Positions 43,686-52,436 are shown, numbered from the stretch's first letter. The stretch is 64,000 nt of DNA from Bin107 sp965221655 (GCA_965221655.1 OZ244906.1:1798001-1862000); one strand, 5' to 3'. Notes: generated by a model not told the origin, from the letters alone. Numbers and translations are program-made.

Positions 43686-43813
43686 GGAGCTCGCCCCGGC
43701 GAAATCGGCTGGATGCGTGCGTTTTATGCAAATAATATCGGGAAGCGCCGTTCGACCTGCGAAACCCGGGAAAACCCGAGAAAACCCGGGAAAACCCGGT
43801 AAAACCTGGGAAA
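43686..43813 (+). repeat. Dispersed decamer element, copy A
   Basis: A TTTATGCAAATAATATCG block (43723-43740), 20 nt of spacer, then five decamers of the form AAAACCCGGG (43761-43810, variants ending GAG, GGG, GGT and CTGGG). A second copy in the opposite orientation lies at 56168-56275 with the same block and the same last three decamers in the same order. The similarity extends weakly upstream (GGGAG...GGATG). Non-coding as far as I can see. Confidence 0.75.
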
Positions 43814-43875
43814 TCAGGCGCAGGCGCGGGAAAAGCGAGTAGAAGCGATAATCCTTTTCGTATCAATGCGTTGCG

Positions 43876-45042
43876 CTATACGACGCCCTCTGCGCGCAGG
43901 CGGGCGAGTTCCTCGGCATCGTAGCCGAGATCGGCCAGAATCGCGTCAGTGTGCTCGCCCACCAAGGGTGCGGGGCGGGAGAAATCGCACGTCTCGCCGG
44001 CAAAGGCCAGGGGGGAGGCGGGCAGCAGGCCTGCGCCTGCGGCGGGGTGCGCCACCTCGACGAACGCCTCGGGGAAGCGCTCTTTGACCTGGGCCACGTC
44101 GTTGATGGCGCTCACCGTAACCCCTTGCGGAATAAGGGATTCCTCCCATTCGGCGGTCGTCCGGCGGGTGAGGACGCTCTCGAGAATCTCGCGCAGGGCG
44201 GCGTCGTTCGCCACGCGATCCTTGTTCTCGCGGAAGCGGGGGTCGTCCGCGAGGGCCGCCATGCCGAGTGCCTCGACGAACACGCGGTAGCGGTTCGTGT
44301 TCGAAATCGCCACGAATATGAGGCCGTCGCGCGTGCGGTAGCCCGAGAAGGGCGAAACCACGGGGTGGGACAGACCCTCCGGCCCCGGCACCTCACCCGT
44401 GAAGGTGTGCCGCGCCACGGGGTTTTCCATGATGTTGACGGTCGCGCCCATCATCGAGGCGTCGACGCGCATGCCCTCCCCGGTGCGTTCCCTGCGCAGA
44501 AGGGCAGTGAGGATGCCCGAGAGCAGGTAGAGGCCGCTGGTGACGTCGACGATGGAAACCCCCACGCGCACGGGCTCCCCGCCCGCCGGCCCCGTAACGC
44601 TGATGAGGCCGCCCGCCGCCTGCAAAAGGCTGTCGAAAGCGGGGCGGAGCGCGTTGGCCCCGCTCTGACCGAAGCCCGAAACCGCCCCGTAAACGAGCCT
44701 GGGGTTTTCCGCCCGCAAGACCTCCCAGCCCACGCCCAGCCTGTCCATCACGCCGGGCAGAAGGTTCTCCACCACGACGTCCGCCCCCCGGCAGAGTTTC
44801 TTGAATATCTCCACCCCTTCTAACGTCTTGAGATTCAAGGTGATAGAGCGCTTCCCCCGGTTCAGGCTCATGAAGTAGCTGCTCTCGCCGCTTTTGAAGG
44901 GACCGATGGCGCGGCTGTCCTCGCCGCCGGGGCGCTCCACCTTGACGACTTCCGCCCCGTAGCCCGCCAGATAGAGCGAGACGATAGGGCCTGCATTGAA
45001 CTGGCTGGCGTCGATTACCTTCAAACCCTGGAGAAGCGGCAT
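43876..45042 (-). CDS. CaiB/BaiF family CoA-transferase
   Basis: 388-residue class III CoA-transferase. Seen: LLQGLKVIDASQFNAGPI, VVKVERPGGEDSR, LNRGKRSITLNL, and catalytic Asp137 in AFDSLLQAAGG. It differs clearly from the other CaiB/BaiF protein at 9.0-10.2 kb, so a recent duplication is unlikely. ATG 45042 lies 18 nt after the DUF35-gene stop on the same strand, so the two are co-transcribed. The acid/CoA pair is unknown. Confidence 0.9.
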   Translation of the reverse strand: MPLLQGLKVIDASQFNAGPIVSLYLAGYGAEVVKVERPGGEDSRAIGPFKSGESSYFMSLNRGKRSITLNLKTLEGVEIFKKLCRGADVVVENLLPGVMDRLGVGWEVLRAENPRLVYGAVSGFGQSGANALRPAFDSLLQAAGGLISVTGPAGGEPVRVGVSIVDVTSGLYLLSGILTALLRRERTGEGMRVDASMMGATVNIMENPVARHTFTGEVPGPEGLSHPVVSPFSGYRTRDGLIFVAISNTNRYRVFVEALGMAALADDPRFRENKDRVANDAALREILESVLTRRTTAEWEESLIPQGVTVSAINDVAQVKERFPEAFVEVAHPAAGAGLLPASPLAFAGETCDFSRPAPLVGEHTDAILADLGYDAEELARLRAEGVV

Positions 45043-45060
45043 TGCGGAGGGGGGAACTCG

Positions 45061-45717
45061 CTAACCGGACTTCCGGGAGCCCCGGGAGGCATTTTTTTTC
45101 TTGCGGGCGGCCGGCTTCGCAGAGGCCTTTCCCGCGGTTTTCGTTTTCGCCCTGGCCGCCCGTTTCGCGGGCGCACGTCGCTTCGCTCCCTGCTCTGGGG
45201 CAGGAGCCGCGTTTTTTTCTTCTTCGGACGAAAAAACGGGTTTTTTTCTACCCGTAATCAAGCGAAAAGCGTAGCCCACCTGGGTTTCATGCCATTCGTT
45301 TTCTCCGAGATCCTGCAAGACCAACTCGACCGGAGAACCGGGGATCAACATCTCCCTGTAACCCTCCCAGCCGATGAGATGGGAGTTGATCTTGATTCCC
45401 TCATCCAAAAGAATGACAGCGGAAACCCTCTCCTCGTTCCCCTCCACCGAGGAGCGTGTAACCGTCGCAGAGAGCAGCTTCCCCTTCCCGCTCAGAAACA
45501 CCTCGCTCGTGCTACGCGGACAAACCGGATTGTCACAAGTGGTTTTCGAGCCGGTCTTCGGAAAAAAATACTCCTCGCACTCCTTGCAGACGGAGCCGAT
45601 GAGCTTCGGCTTGTGACGAGGGTGTTTGGGAATCGTAAAAACGTCGCGCATAAACGGAACAGCGACTTTGTTCTTTCCGGGCACGAAAAGAGAAGACTCG
45701 TTATGAGGGGAATGCAT
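45061..45717 (-). CDS. DUF35 zinc-ribbon/OB-fold protein with basic tail
   Basis: 218-residue protein. Seen: a zinc ribbon CKECEEYFFPKTGSKTTC followed by DNPVC (two Cys pairs), then an OB-fold (GKGKLLSATVTRSS, GSPVELVLQDLGE), the DUF35 layout that accompanies thiolases and other acyl-CoA enzymes. The last 55 residues are Lys/Ala/Arg-rich (KRAARAKTKTAGKASAKPAA), resembling histone-like tails and not usual for the family. ATG 45717 is used; the Met at 45651 is an alternative. It leads the CaiB/BaiF gene and is driven by a divergent promoter opposite selA. Confidence 0.8.
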   Translation of the reverse strand: MHSPHNESSLFVPGKNKVAVPFMRDVFTIPKHPRHKPKLIGSVCKECEEYFFPKTGSKTTCDNPVCPRSTSEVFLSGKGKLLSATVTRSSVEGNEERVSAVILLDEGIKINSHLIGWEGYREMLIPGSPVELVLQDLGENEWHETQVGYAFRLITGRKKPVFSSEEEKNAAPAPEQGAKRRAPAKRAARAKTKTAGKASAKPAARKKKNASRGSRKSG

Positions 45718-45815
45718 GAAGCGCCCCGCCCTTGAGAGCGAACAAAATGAAACGAAGCAAGGCAGTGATAAACAACTACTTGAAACACACGGGTAAGTAT
45801 GAACCAAGTGCGCAA

Positions 45816-45844
45816 ACACTATCAGGGGGGCATATGTATGTCAA
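45816..45844 (-). promoter_or_regulatory. Sigma70-type promoter for the DUF35-CaiB/BaiF unit
   Basis: On the minus strand, a perfect TTGACA (45844-45839), a 17-nt spacer and TAGTGT (45821-45816). Start near 45809 would give a leader of about 90 nt. The -10 matches only at the key first two and last positions, so this is a moderate call. Confidence 0.45.
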
Positions 45845-45920
45845 GATGATCTCGGATGAGAGGAATGCGCACCCATTGCCTGCCCAGGCGCGCCCCGTTC
45901 CGCTCCCTTCATTTCATCGC

Positions 45921-45950
45921 TTGACCATTCAAAACCCACAATCTTATATT
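45921..45950 (+). promoter_or_regulatory. Sigma70-type promoter for selA
   Basis: TTGACC (45921-45926), 18-nt spacer, TATATT (45945-45950). Transcription from about 45957 would leave 24 nt before the selA ATG, including the AAGGA ribosome-binding site. Both hexamers are one mismatch from consensus. Confidence 0.65.
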
Positions 45951-45980
45951 GCTCCACCGGAGACATATAAGGAATGCAAC

Positions 45981-47423
45981 ATGACCTCTGCATCCACCCT
46001 GCATGACCAATCCACACTCCTTCGACTGCTGCCTTCGGTAGACGAGATCGTTACGCGTCTGAAGAATGACGGCGACGGGGGAGCATCGGATTCTGTTCTG
46101 TCCGCTGCAGCGAGAGAGGCGATTGGAGCGAGAAGACAACTTCTGCTCGAGCAAACGACTCGGAGACCCTCGAAAACCGCAGGAAACCCCTCCACCTCAG
46201 AAGATGTTCTTCGAAAGAGCGTTCTCAATGACGCGAAACGGATTCTTGCCTCGAACAAGCAACTCGGGTTGAGAAAAGTCATCAACGCAACGGGAATCGT
46301 CATCCACACGAATCTGGGTCGGGCCCCGCTGAGTGACGGCGCCAAGTCGGCACTAAACGATGTCGCGGGAGGATATTCGAATCTGGAATTCGACTTGAGC
46401 CTCGGTTTGCGGGGCAAAAGAGGTGCCGACGTACAATCTCTTCTTTGCCGCCTCACGGGTGCAGAGGCGGCGTTGGTCGTCAACAACAACGCCGCTGCCG
46501 TAATGTTTGCGATTCACGTGATGGCCCATCGTGCCGAGGTAATCGTTTCACGGGGAGAGTTGGTCGAAATTGGCGGCTCCTTCCGGATTCCGGACATCAT
46601 GCTCCAAAGTGGCGCAAAGCTGGTGGAAGTCGGAACGACGAACAAAACGAGGACATCCGACTACAGAAACGCCATTACCCAGGATACGGCTTTGCTGCTC
46701 AAGGCACATACCAGCAATTATCGGATCATCGGCTTTACCGAATCGGTGTCGCGCGATGCTCTCTCGAAACTTGGACAAGAAGAAGACATACCAACGCTCG
46801 AAGATCTGGGAAGCGGTTCATTTCTTCAGGTTGCCGGCCTCCCTTATGAGCCGACCGTGATGGAATCCCTTCGATCAGGAATCGACGTCGTTACGTTTTC
46901 CGGAGACAAGCTGCTGGGTGGCCCACAGGCCGGCATTGTCGTCGGCAAGGCGACATGGATCGAAAAAATGAAAAAACACCCGCTCATGCGCGTTCTCAGG
47001 CTGGACAAACTCGCGCTCGCCGCCTTGGAGGCGACGCTCAGGACATACCTAGACCCCAATGCCGCTCACACTGAAATCCCGACTCTTCAGATGTTGTCCC
47101 TCAGTAGAGAAGAGCTCAGAAAACGGGCTTTAGCCCTGATGAATTCTATCGGAAACCACACCCGTGCCGTCTTGGGTGCCGACATGGAAGAAACTACCGG
47201 TATGGTGGGAGGCGGAGCTATGCCTCTGGCGGAACTCGACAGTTACGCCGTGACACTATCGCCGAAAAATTCTTCTCCACAATCACTGGAAGCCAGACTG
47301 CGCAACTGCACCCCACCCGTCGTCGCACGAGTACACGGGAACAAAGTAATACTGGACATGCGATGTATTCGAGAAGAGGAAATTGAGCGACTCGTCGTGA
47401 TTCTCGACGAACTCGCAGGGTAG
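45981..47423 (+). CDS. selA: L-seryl-tRNA(Sec) selenium transferase SelA
   Basis: 480-residue PLP enzyme converting seryl-tRNA(Sec) to selenocysteinyl-tRNA(Sec) with selenophosphate. Seen: N-terminal tRNA-binding region, KVINATGIVIHTNLGRAPLS (99-118), VVNNNAAAV, SRGELVEIGGSFRIPDIM, and the PLP lysine Lys310 in TFSGDKLLGGPQAG. The length is normal. ATG 45981 has AAGGA and lies just after a good promoter; the long upstream frame is not conserved. It heads selA-hydrolase-selB-class V enzyme, so the organism uses selenocysteine. Confidence 0.95.
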   Translation: MTSASTLHDQSTLLRLLPSVDEIVTRLKNDGDGGASDSVLSAAAREAIGARRQLLLEQTTRRPSKTAGNPSTSEDVLRKSVLNDAKRILASNKQLGLRKVINATGIVIHTNLGRAPLSDGAKSALNDVAGGYSNLEFDLSLGLRGKRGADVQSLLCRLTGAEAALVVNNNAAAVMFAIHVMAHRAEVIVSRGELVEIGGSFRIPDIMLQSGAKLVEVGTTNKTRTSDYRNAITQDTALLLKAHTSNYRIIGFTESVSRDALSKLGQEEDIPTLEDLGSGSFLQVAGLPYEPTVMESLRSGIDVVTFSGDKLLGGPQAGIVVGKATWIEKMKKHPLMRVLRLDKLALAALEATLRTYLDPNAAHTEIPTLQMLSLSREELRKRALALMNSIGNHTRAVLGADMEETTGMVGGGAMPLAELDSYAVTLSPKNSSPQSLEARLRNCTPPVVARVHGNKVILDMRCIREEEIERLVVILDELAG

Positions 47424-47492
47424 GCAGAGGGGAGCCTCTATATAAGTAGAAGTCCTTCCTCCATTCCCAAAACAGGGGGGTCAAATTTTCCG

Positions 47493-48296
47493 ATGCCAAC
47501 CGTCAATTCCGAGGGCGTTGCCATAGATTACGAGGTCATCAACCCCCAGCATACCAACACGCCCGTATTCTTGATCAGCGGATTGGGCGGGGTTCGCGCA
47601 TCGTGGACAAAACAAGTCGGCGCTTTTTCTGCGGACAGGCCCCTCGTTCTTCACGATCACAGGGGAACGGGCAAAAGCGACAAACCGAGCGGTGTGTATA
47701 GCGTCCCCACCATGGCAAAAGATATCGTCGCCATTATGAACGACCAGGGAATGGAAAAGGCGCACCTCGTCGGCAGTTCCACCGGTGGGGCCATCATCCA
47801 GGTGATGTGCATCGACCACGCCGAGCGTGTCAAAAGCGCCTCCATCGTCAGCTCATGGCCCAAGAGCGATGCATATTTCATCCGCCAGTTTAGCGTGCGT
47901 AAAAAGGTCCTGCTGGAGATGGGGTGGGAAACATACACGGAGTTTTCTACGTTTACTCTATACAGTCCAAAGTTCTTCACCAACAACTTCCAAGAAATAC
48001 AAACACAGGAAAACGAGTCGATCGCAAGCGCACCCCCCGCCGAAATCATGGCAGAGAGAATCGATTGCATCATTGCGCATGACCAGTTGGGTCGTTTGGG
48101 CCAGATTGCGGCTCCGGTACTGGTGGCTGTTGCAAGAGACGACGTGGTCACGCCACCTTACTATTCGCAGGAATTGATTGCCGCCATCCCCGGTGCGGAA
48201 CTGAAAATTTTCGAGGAAGGCGGGCATTTCGTCTATCTCGAAAAACCGGACGAATTCAACGAGGCTATCCTGGAGTTCATCCGGCGCCATGATTGA
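47493..48296 (+). CDS. Alpha/beta hydrolase between selA and selB
   Basis: 267-residue alpha/beta hydrolase of the enol-lactonase/RutD-like type. Seen: FLISGLGGVRASW (oxyanion loop), LHDHRGTGKSDKP, nucleophile Ser in LVGSSTGGAI (about residue 95), VARDDVVTP (Asp) and GGHFVYLEKP (His), a complete triad. No signal peptide. It lies 69 nt after selA and 49 nt before selB on the same strand. No link between this family and selenium metabolism is known to me; it may be a passenger. Confidence 0.88.
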   Translation: MPTVNSEGVAIDYEVINPQHTNTPVFLISGLGGVRASWTKQVGAFSADRPLVLHDHRGTGKSDKPSGVYSVPTMAKDIVAIMNDQGMEKAHLVGSSTGGAIIQVMCIDHAERVKSASIVSSWPKSDAYFIRQFSVRKKVLLEMGWETYTEFSTFTLYSPKFFTNNFQEIQTQENESIASAPPAEIMAERIDCIIAHDQLGRLGQIAAPVLVAVARDDVVTPPYYSQELIAAIPGAELKIFEEGGHFVYLEKPDEFNEAILEFIRRHD

Positions 48297-48345
48297 CCCA
48301 CGTGTCGACATATAGCCTATCCAACCACGAGGGCTCACCCACTCC

Positions 48346-50256
48346 ATGAAACACGTCGTCATCGGAACCGCCGGGCACATCGATCATGGCAAAACCTCCC
48401 TCGTCAAAGCACTGACAGGTACTGACACCGACCGCCTTAAAGAAGAGAAAGAGCGCGGCATCACCATCGAACTCGGGTTCGCCGAACTGATTCTCGACAA
48501 CGTCCAGGCGGGAATTGTGGATGTTCCGGGCCATGAGCGATTCGTCAAAAACATGTTAGCAGGAATCGGCGGCATCGACCTGGTCATGCTCATCGTCGCT
48601 GCCGATGAAGGCATCATGCCACAAACACGGGAGCATCTATCCATCTGCCGACTCCTTGGCGTCAAAGCGGGCCTTATCGTGCTCACGAAGACGGACCTGG
48701 TCGAAGCGGAATGGGTAGAACTCGTTACGGACGAGATACGGGACTTCGTAAAAGGTACCTTTCTCGAGGATAAGCCCGTCGTACCGGTCTCTGCTCATAG
48801 CGGAGATGGCTTGGAGAACCTCAAAACCATCCTGACGAAAATCGCAAATGAAACACCCACAAAGAGCGAAACGGGTATTTTTCGGATACCGATTGACCGC
48901 GTATTCACGATGCGGGGCTTTGGTGTCGTAATTACGGGAACACTATTCAGCGGAAGCGTGTCCGTCGGGGAGCGGGTTGAAATCTTTCCCAAGGGCCATC
49001 AGGCACGCGTTCGTGGTTTGCAGGTGCACGGGGAGTCCGTCAAGAAATCGACCGCAGGCCTCAGAACCGCCGTCAACCTTCAGGGACTCGAGCGCACCGA
49101 GGTAGTCAGAGGGGACATCGTCGGCCATCACGGTGAATTGAAGACGACGTATATGCTCGACGTTCATCTCGAACATCTGGCCGATGCGCCTCGCCCGCTG
49201 AAAACCCGCGATCGTATCCGTTTCCATGCAGGCACGGCTGAAATCATGGGAAGAATATCTCTCATCGGTCAAGACATCCTGGAGCCGGGGAACAATTCTT
49301 TTGCCCAGATAAGGCTGGAAGAACCCATCGTCGTACTCCCCAGAGACCGATTCGTCATCAGGAGTTATTCGCCGATCATCACGATAGGCGGCGGTGAAAT
49401 TTTGGACGTCATGCCACGCAAGCACAGACGCCTACGAAGTTCATCCCTCAATCACTTGAAATCGCTCTACTCTGGAGACGAAACGGAAAGGCTGCTCACC
49501 CTTCTCCGAGACGCGCGCCTGAAAGGTGTCGGAATGAGCGAGTTGACAGGCCGCCTCACACTCAGGTCGAGCGACATTACCCAAAAGATTCAAGAGTTGT
49601 CCGCTCAAGGACATGTTCGCATTATCGACAAGGTCAACCTGTTCGTCATGGAAACAGGCTATTTCAACGCCGCGAAGAAAAACATTTTCACTTTTTTGGA
49701 AACATATCACGCCGAGAATCCACTTCGCCCCGGAGCTCCCAGAGAAGAAGTGCGCGGCAAGGCAGGGGAAATCAACGAGAAAATCTTCGATGCTGCCCTT
49801 GAAGACCTCAGGGAATCGAACGAAATCATCGAGAATGGCGCCATGCTACGACTTGCCTCCCATTCCGTAGAAATCGACGAAACCCTCAAAGTGCTCAAAA
49901 CGAGACTGGAAACAACCTTTCGGGATGCGCGCTTCCAACCGCCATCAATAGAAAGCGCTTTTCAGAAGGGTGGCGGCGAGGGCGATGCGAACCGAAACGC
50001 CCTGCAAATTCTCATCGACGAAGGCGTCTTGTTGCGCCTGAAGGGCAATATCGTTTATCACCGAAATGCCCTCTGCGAAGCGAAGCACCTCCTCAAAGAA
50101 CATTTGTCGCACAACAATGGAATTACTGCGGCGGAGTTTCGGGATATTTTGGGTATTACACGAAAACATGCCATACCCCTGCTTGAATACTTCGATACCG
50201 CACGCATCACGCTAAGAGTCGGAGACAAAAGGGTGCTTCGCTCGGACGCGAAATAA
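48346..50256 (+). CDS. selB: Selenocysteine-specific elongation factor SelB
   Basis: 636-residue translation factor delivering Sec-tRNA to UGA codons flagged by a SECIS hairpin. Seen: G1 GHIDHGKT (10-17), KERGITIELGFAEL, DVPGHERFVKNM, TKTD, beta-barrel domains 2-3 (RVFTMRGFGVVITGTL), and the C-terminal winged helices that bind SECIS RNA (DANRNALQILIDEGVLLRL, FRDILGITRKHAIPLLEYFD). The length matches bacterial SelB. It lies 49 nt downstream of the hydrolase gene. No selenoprotein or tRNA(Sec) gene is visible in the window. Confidence 0.95.
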   Translation: MKHVVIGTAGHIDHGKTSLVKALTGTDTDRLKEEKERGITIELGFAELILDNVQAGIVDVPGHERFVKNMLAGIGGIDLVMLIVAADEGIMPQTREHLSICRLLGVKAGLIVLTKTDLVEAEWVELVTDEIRDFVKGTFLEDKPVVPVSAHSGDGLENLKTILTKIANETPTKSETGIFRIPIDRVFTMRGFGVVITGTLFSGSVSVGERVEIFPKGHQARVRGLQVHGESVKKSTAGLRTAVNLQGLERTEVVRGDIVGHHGELKTTYMLDVHLEHLADAPRPLKTRDRIRFHAGTAEIMGRISLIGQDILEPGNNSFAQIRLEEPIVVLPRDRFVIRSYSPIITIGGGEILDVMPRKHRRLRSSSLNHLKSLYSGDETERLLTLLRDARLKGVGMSELTGRLTLRSSDITQKIQELSAQGHVRIIDKVNLFVMETGYFNAAKKNIFTFLETYHAENPLRPGAPREEVRGKAGEINEKIFDAALEDLRESNEIIENGAMLRLASHSVEIDETLKVLKTRLETTFRDARFQPPSIESAFQKGGGEGDANRNALQILIDEGVLLRLKGNIVYHRNALCEAKHLLKEHLSHNNGITAAEFRDILGITRKHAIPLLEYFDTARITLRVGDKRVLRSDAK

Positions 50257-50279
50257 AATTGCCCGACGAGGAATCAAAA

Positions 50280-51467
50280 ATGACTCTCGACAATCGCAAA
50301 ATCCAACGTCTTCGCTCAGACGTCCCGGCACTGGCGAACCAAATCTACGTAAACTGGGGCGGAGGGGGCCCATCCTCGAAGTCGACCCTTCGGGAAATGG
50401 ACAAGTTTACGAAGCGAGAGACGGAATTCGGTTCGTTCCATCCGAAAATCAGGAGCGAAACCAGTGCGGCCCTGGAACGCACTCGAGAAAGTTGCGCAAA
50501 TTTTATCGGGGCGAGCACTTCGGAAATCGCCCTGACGAGCAATACGACTGTGGGCATCAACATCGTGGCGGCCGGCTTGCAATGGAATGCGGAAGATGAG
50601 GTCGTCGTCTCGGACCTGGAACATCCGGGCGGCTACCTGCCATGGCTGGTATGGCGGCGGAGAAACGCCATCAAGGTGAAACTGTTCAAAACCGGCCAAA
50701 ACGATGATGAGCTTCTGAAAAACCTAAAAAATGCGATGAGTCCGAAAACCAAGGTGGTTTGCGTGAGCCACGTCTCGTGGCTCACGGGCAGGAGGCTTCC
50801 CCTCAAGGCAATCGCCCGAATCTGCAGCCCCTCGGGTGCTCTCCTGGTCGTAGACGGGGCGCAGTCCATCGGGCACATACCTGTCAACGTCAAGGAGATG
50901 GGCGTGGACGTCTATACCGTATCGGGCCAAAAATGGCTGATGGGTCCAGACGGCACGGGTGCCGTATACGTAAGGCGCAGCGCAGGCAAAAACATCCATC
51001 TCTCTTCCGCCAGTTTTCGTTCGGCCAGCAAAAAAAGGCTGAAAACCCTTTCTTTCACACCCGAACCGAGTGCCATGCGCTATGAAGTCGGCACCCTCAA
51101 CGCCTCCGCTTTTCTGGGATTCCGCGCCGCGGTAGAGCATTTTCGAAAAACGCAGCCCGCATCTATCGAAAAGAGGATTCTCTCGCTGGCGAACCGCCTG
51201 TTGGGCCAGATACGCACAATGGAAAACATCGACGTCGTTACGCCCAACGGAGAGGCACAGTCCGGTCTGGTTTCTTTCCGGATCAAGAATGTCGAATCCC
51301 AAAATTTGGTGGACACGCTCTACCGAAGATTCCGGATCATTCTTCGGGCGGTGGTGACGGAACCGCCCGCGGTCCGCGTCTCCATTCACTATCTGAACAC
51401 GGAAGAGGAAATCGACTCGATCGCGAACGCAATCTCCAAGATAGCCAGCAGAGCAAAGAAGCGATAG
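50280..51467 (+). CDS. Class V aminotransferase-fold PLP enzyme, without desulfurase cysteine
   Basis: 395-residue PLP protein of the NifS/isopenicillin-N-epimerase fold. Seen: TSNTTVGINIVA, DLEHPGGYLPW, VVDGAQSIGHIPVNV, and PLP Lys218 in TVSGQKWLMGPDG. The RTGHHCxxP active-site segment of SufS-type cysteine desulfurases is replaced by RAVVTEP just before NTEEEI, so it cannot act as a standard cysteine desulfurase or selenocysteine lyase. Epimerase or other lyase activity is more likely. ATG 50280 follows GAGGA; TTG 50259 has no RBS. It lies 23 nt after selB. Confidence 0.85.
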   Translation: MTLDNRKIQRLRSDVPALANQIYVNWGGGGPSSKSTLREMDKFTKRETEFGSFHPKIRSETSAALERTRESCANFIGASTSEIALTSNTTVGINIVAAGLQWNAEDEVVVSDLEHPGGYLPWLVWRRRNAIKVKLFKTGQNDDELLKNLKNAMSPKTKVVCVSHVSWLTGRRLPLKAIARICSPSGALLVVDGAQSIGHIPVNVKEMGVDVYTVSGQKWLMGPDGTGAVYVRRSAGKNIHLSSASFRSASKKRLKTLSFTPEPSAMRYEVGTLNASAFLGFRAAVEHFRKTQPASIEKRILSLANRLLGQIRTMENIDVVTPNGEAQSGLVSFRIKNVESQNLVDTLYRRFRIILRAVVTEPPAVRVSIHYLNTEEEIDSIANAISKIASRAKKR

Positions 51468-51490
51468 CAGAAAAGTCCGAAAATCATACA

Positions 51491-51524
51491 AAGGAGGCGG
51501 CGATGAGAGAATCGCCGCCTCCTT
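51491..51524. terminator. Strong bidirectional terminator hairpin
   Basis: Perfect 14-bp stem AAGGAGGCGGCGAT/ATCGCCGCCTCCTT with a 6-nt loop. It is centred between the convergent stops of the class V enzyme (51467) and the blue-copper protein (51542). The minus strand continues TGTATGATTTTC, a weak T-rich tract. Confidence 0.8.
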
Positions 51525-51541
51525 GCTCGCTGGATTCGCAG

Positions 51542-52282
51542 TTACTTTTTCAGCGTCAGGTCCACCTTCGTAGCAGAACCACCCTTCACCGATACCTGCA
51601 TGGATTTTTTGCCAAGAACCTCGTGCCATATCTCAAGGGTGTAAGAACCCGCTGGAACGTCCTTGAGTTCGAATTTGCCTCCATCCCCCGTGACGGCAAC
51701 GTAGGGATTCCCGGCCACTACAATGTAGCCTTTCATCCAGTTATGCACATCACACGTCACCTTGATAATGCCGGGTTTCTTGAAATAGCGGGTCGACATC
51801 CGTAGTTTCTTTTTGAACTTCGGCTGGGCGATGTTGGCGACCGGATTTTTCGTGTCTCCCGGATGGGTGTGGACATTGTGGAGTATTTTGTCGCTGTTCT
51901 TCATCAGGAGTTTCTTGCCCGCCTGCATCACGACGACTCGAGGCAGGTAAACACACCCTAGCTGGTCCATGGATGCCTTGCTCTGGCTCTTGCTCCATTT
52001 CTTGCCGGATTTCACGTCCTTCAGGGATACGACGGCCCACACCACGCCACCGTCCTTCACCACGAGGCTGTCGTCGACAATCGGCTTTTTCGCACAAACT
52101 TTTTTGTCCTTGTTCACCGAAAGCGTTTTCGGTTTCGGGACCGCGCCATCGAATTTGATGGCTCCGACAATCGAGCCGCCGCCACTCACCTTTCCTGCCT
52201 TATAAGCGTCCGCGGCACCTGCGAATGTGACGCCCAGCAACGTTGCCACCGCCAAGCACAACGTAAAACGTTTGGAAATCAT
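51542..52282 (-). CDS. Secreted plastocyanin-like copper protein
   Basis: 246-residue exported protein. Seen: a signal peptide (about residues 1-26, ending FAGAADA), a cupredoxin domain with type-1 copper ligands in HNVHTH and in TCDVHNWM (Cys, His, Met), and a C-terminal beta-sandwich (YVAVTGDGGKFELKDVPAGS) of the carboxypeptidase-regulatory type. It is probably a periplasmic electron carrier. ATG 52282 has AGAGGAG. It diverges from a haem-protein gene and precedes SCO1 and HemQ by a few kb, which together suggest respiratory electron transfer. Confidence 0.88.
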   Translation of the reverse strand: MISKRFTLCLAVATLLGVTFAGAADAYKAGKVSGGGSIVGAIKFDGAVPKPKTLSVNKDKKVCAKKPIVDDSLVVKDGGVVWAVVSLKDVKSGKKWSKSQSKASMDQLGCVYLPRVVVMQAGKKLLMKNSDKILHNVHTHPGDTKNPVANIAQPKFKKKLRMSTRYFKKPGIIKVTCDVHNWMKGYIVVAGNPYVAVTGDGGKFELKDVPAGSYTLEIWHEVLGKKSMQVSVKGGSATKVDLTLKK

Positions 52283-52382
52283 GCCTGCTCCTCTCAAAAA
52301 ATTTTCGGGGTCAACGGCTGCGTTTTCTTCGGAAATCCACACGACTCTCCATGAGCCGGGAGTAGAAAATGAGGGTTCATCT

Positions 52383-52436
52383 ATCGGGCCCCCAAAGCGG
52401 CTTTGTGGGTGGTCAGACAAGACCACCCGACCCGAT
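52383..52436. ncRNA. Potential three-way-junction RNA element
   Basis: Outer stem ATCGGG/CCCGAT (52383-52388 with 52431-52436) encloses two hairpins: CAAAG-CGG-CTTTG (52393-52405) and the perfect 8-bp GGGTGGTC/GACCACCC (52407-52428, loop AGACAA). An alternative pairing of CCC 52390-52392 with GGG 52407-52409 would exclude the second hairpin. It lies about 95 nt before the haem-protein gene and about 100 nt from the divergent copper-protein gene. It is not a known riboswitch class that I recognise; it may be a terminator-like or regulatory fold. Confidence 0.4.

Noticed and set aside
43761..43810. CRISPR-like short regular repeats
   Set aside because: Units are 10 bp without spacers, and no cas genes are present.
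43594..43866. A 90-residue minus-strand frame across the decamer element (peptide with FPGFTGFSRVF-like repeats), echoed by a similar frame at copy B
   Set aside because: The peptide similarity between the two copies is a by-product of the DNA repeat. Neither frame has an RBS, and the repeat is a 10-bp unit, so reading phase changes from unit to unit.
45718..45980. selC (tRNA-Sec) gene upstream of selA
   Set aside because: No 8-bp acceptor stem, long variable arm or T-loop motif (GTTCAANTCC-type) is visible in this gap, and the other gaps in the sel operon are too short (69 and 49 nt) for a 90-nt tRNA.
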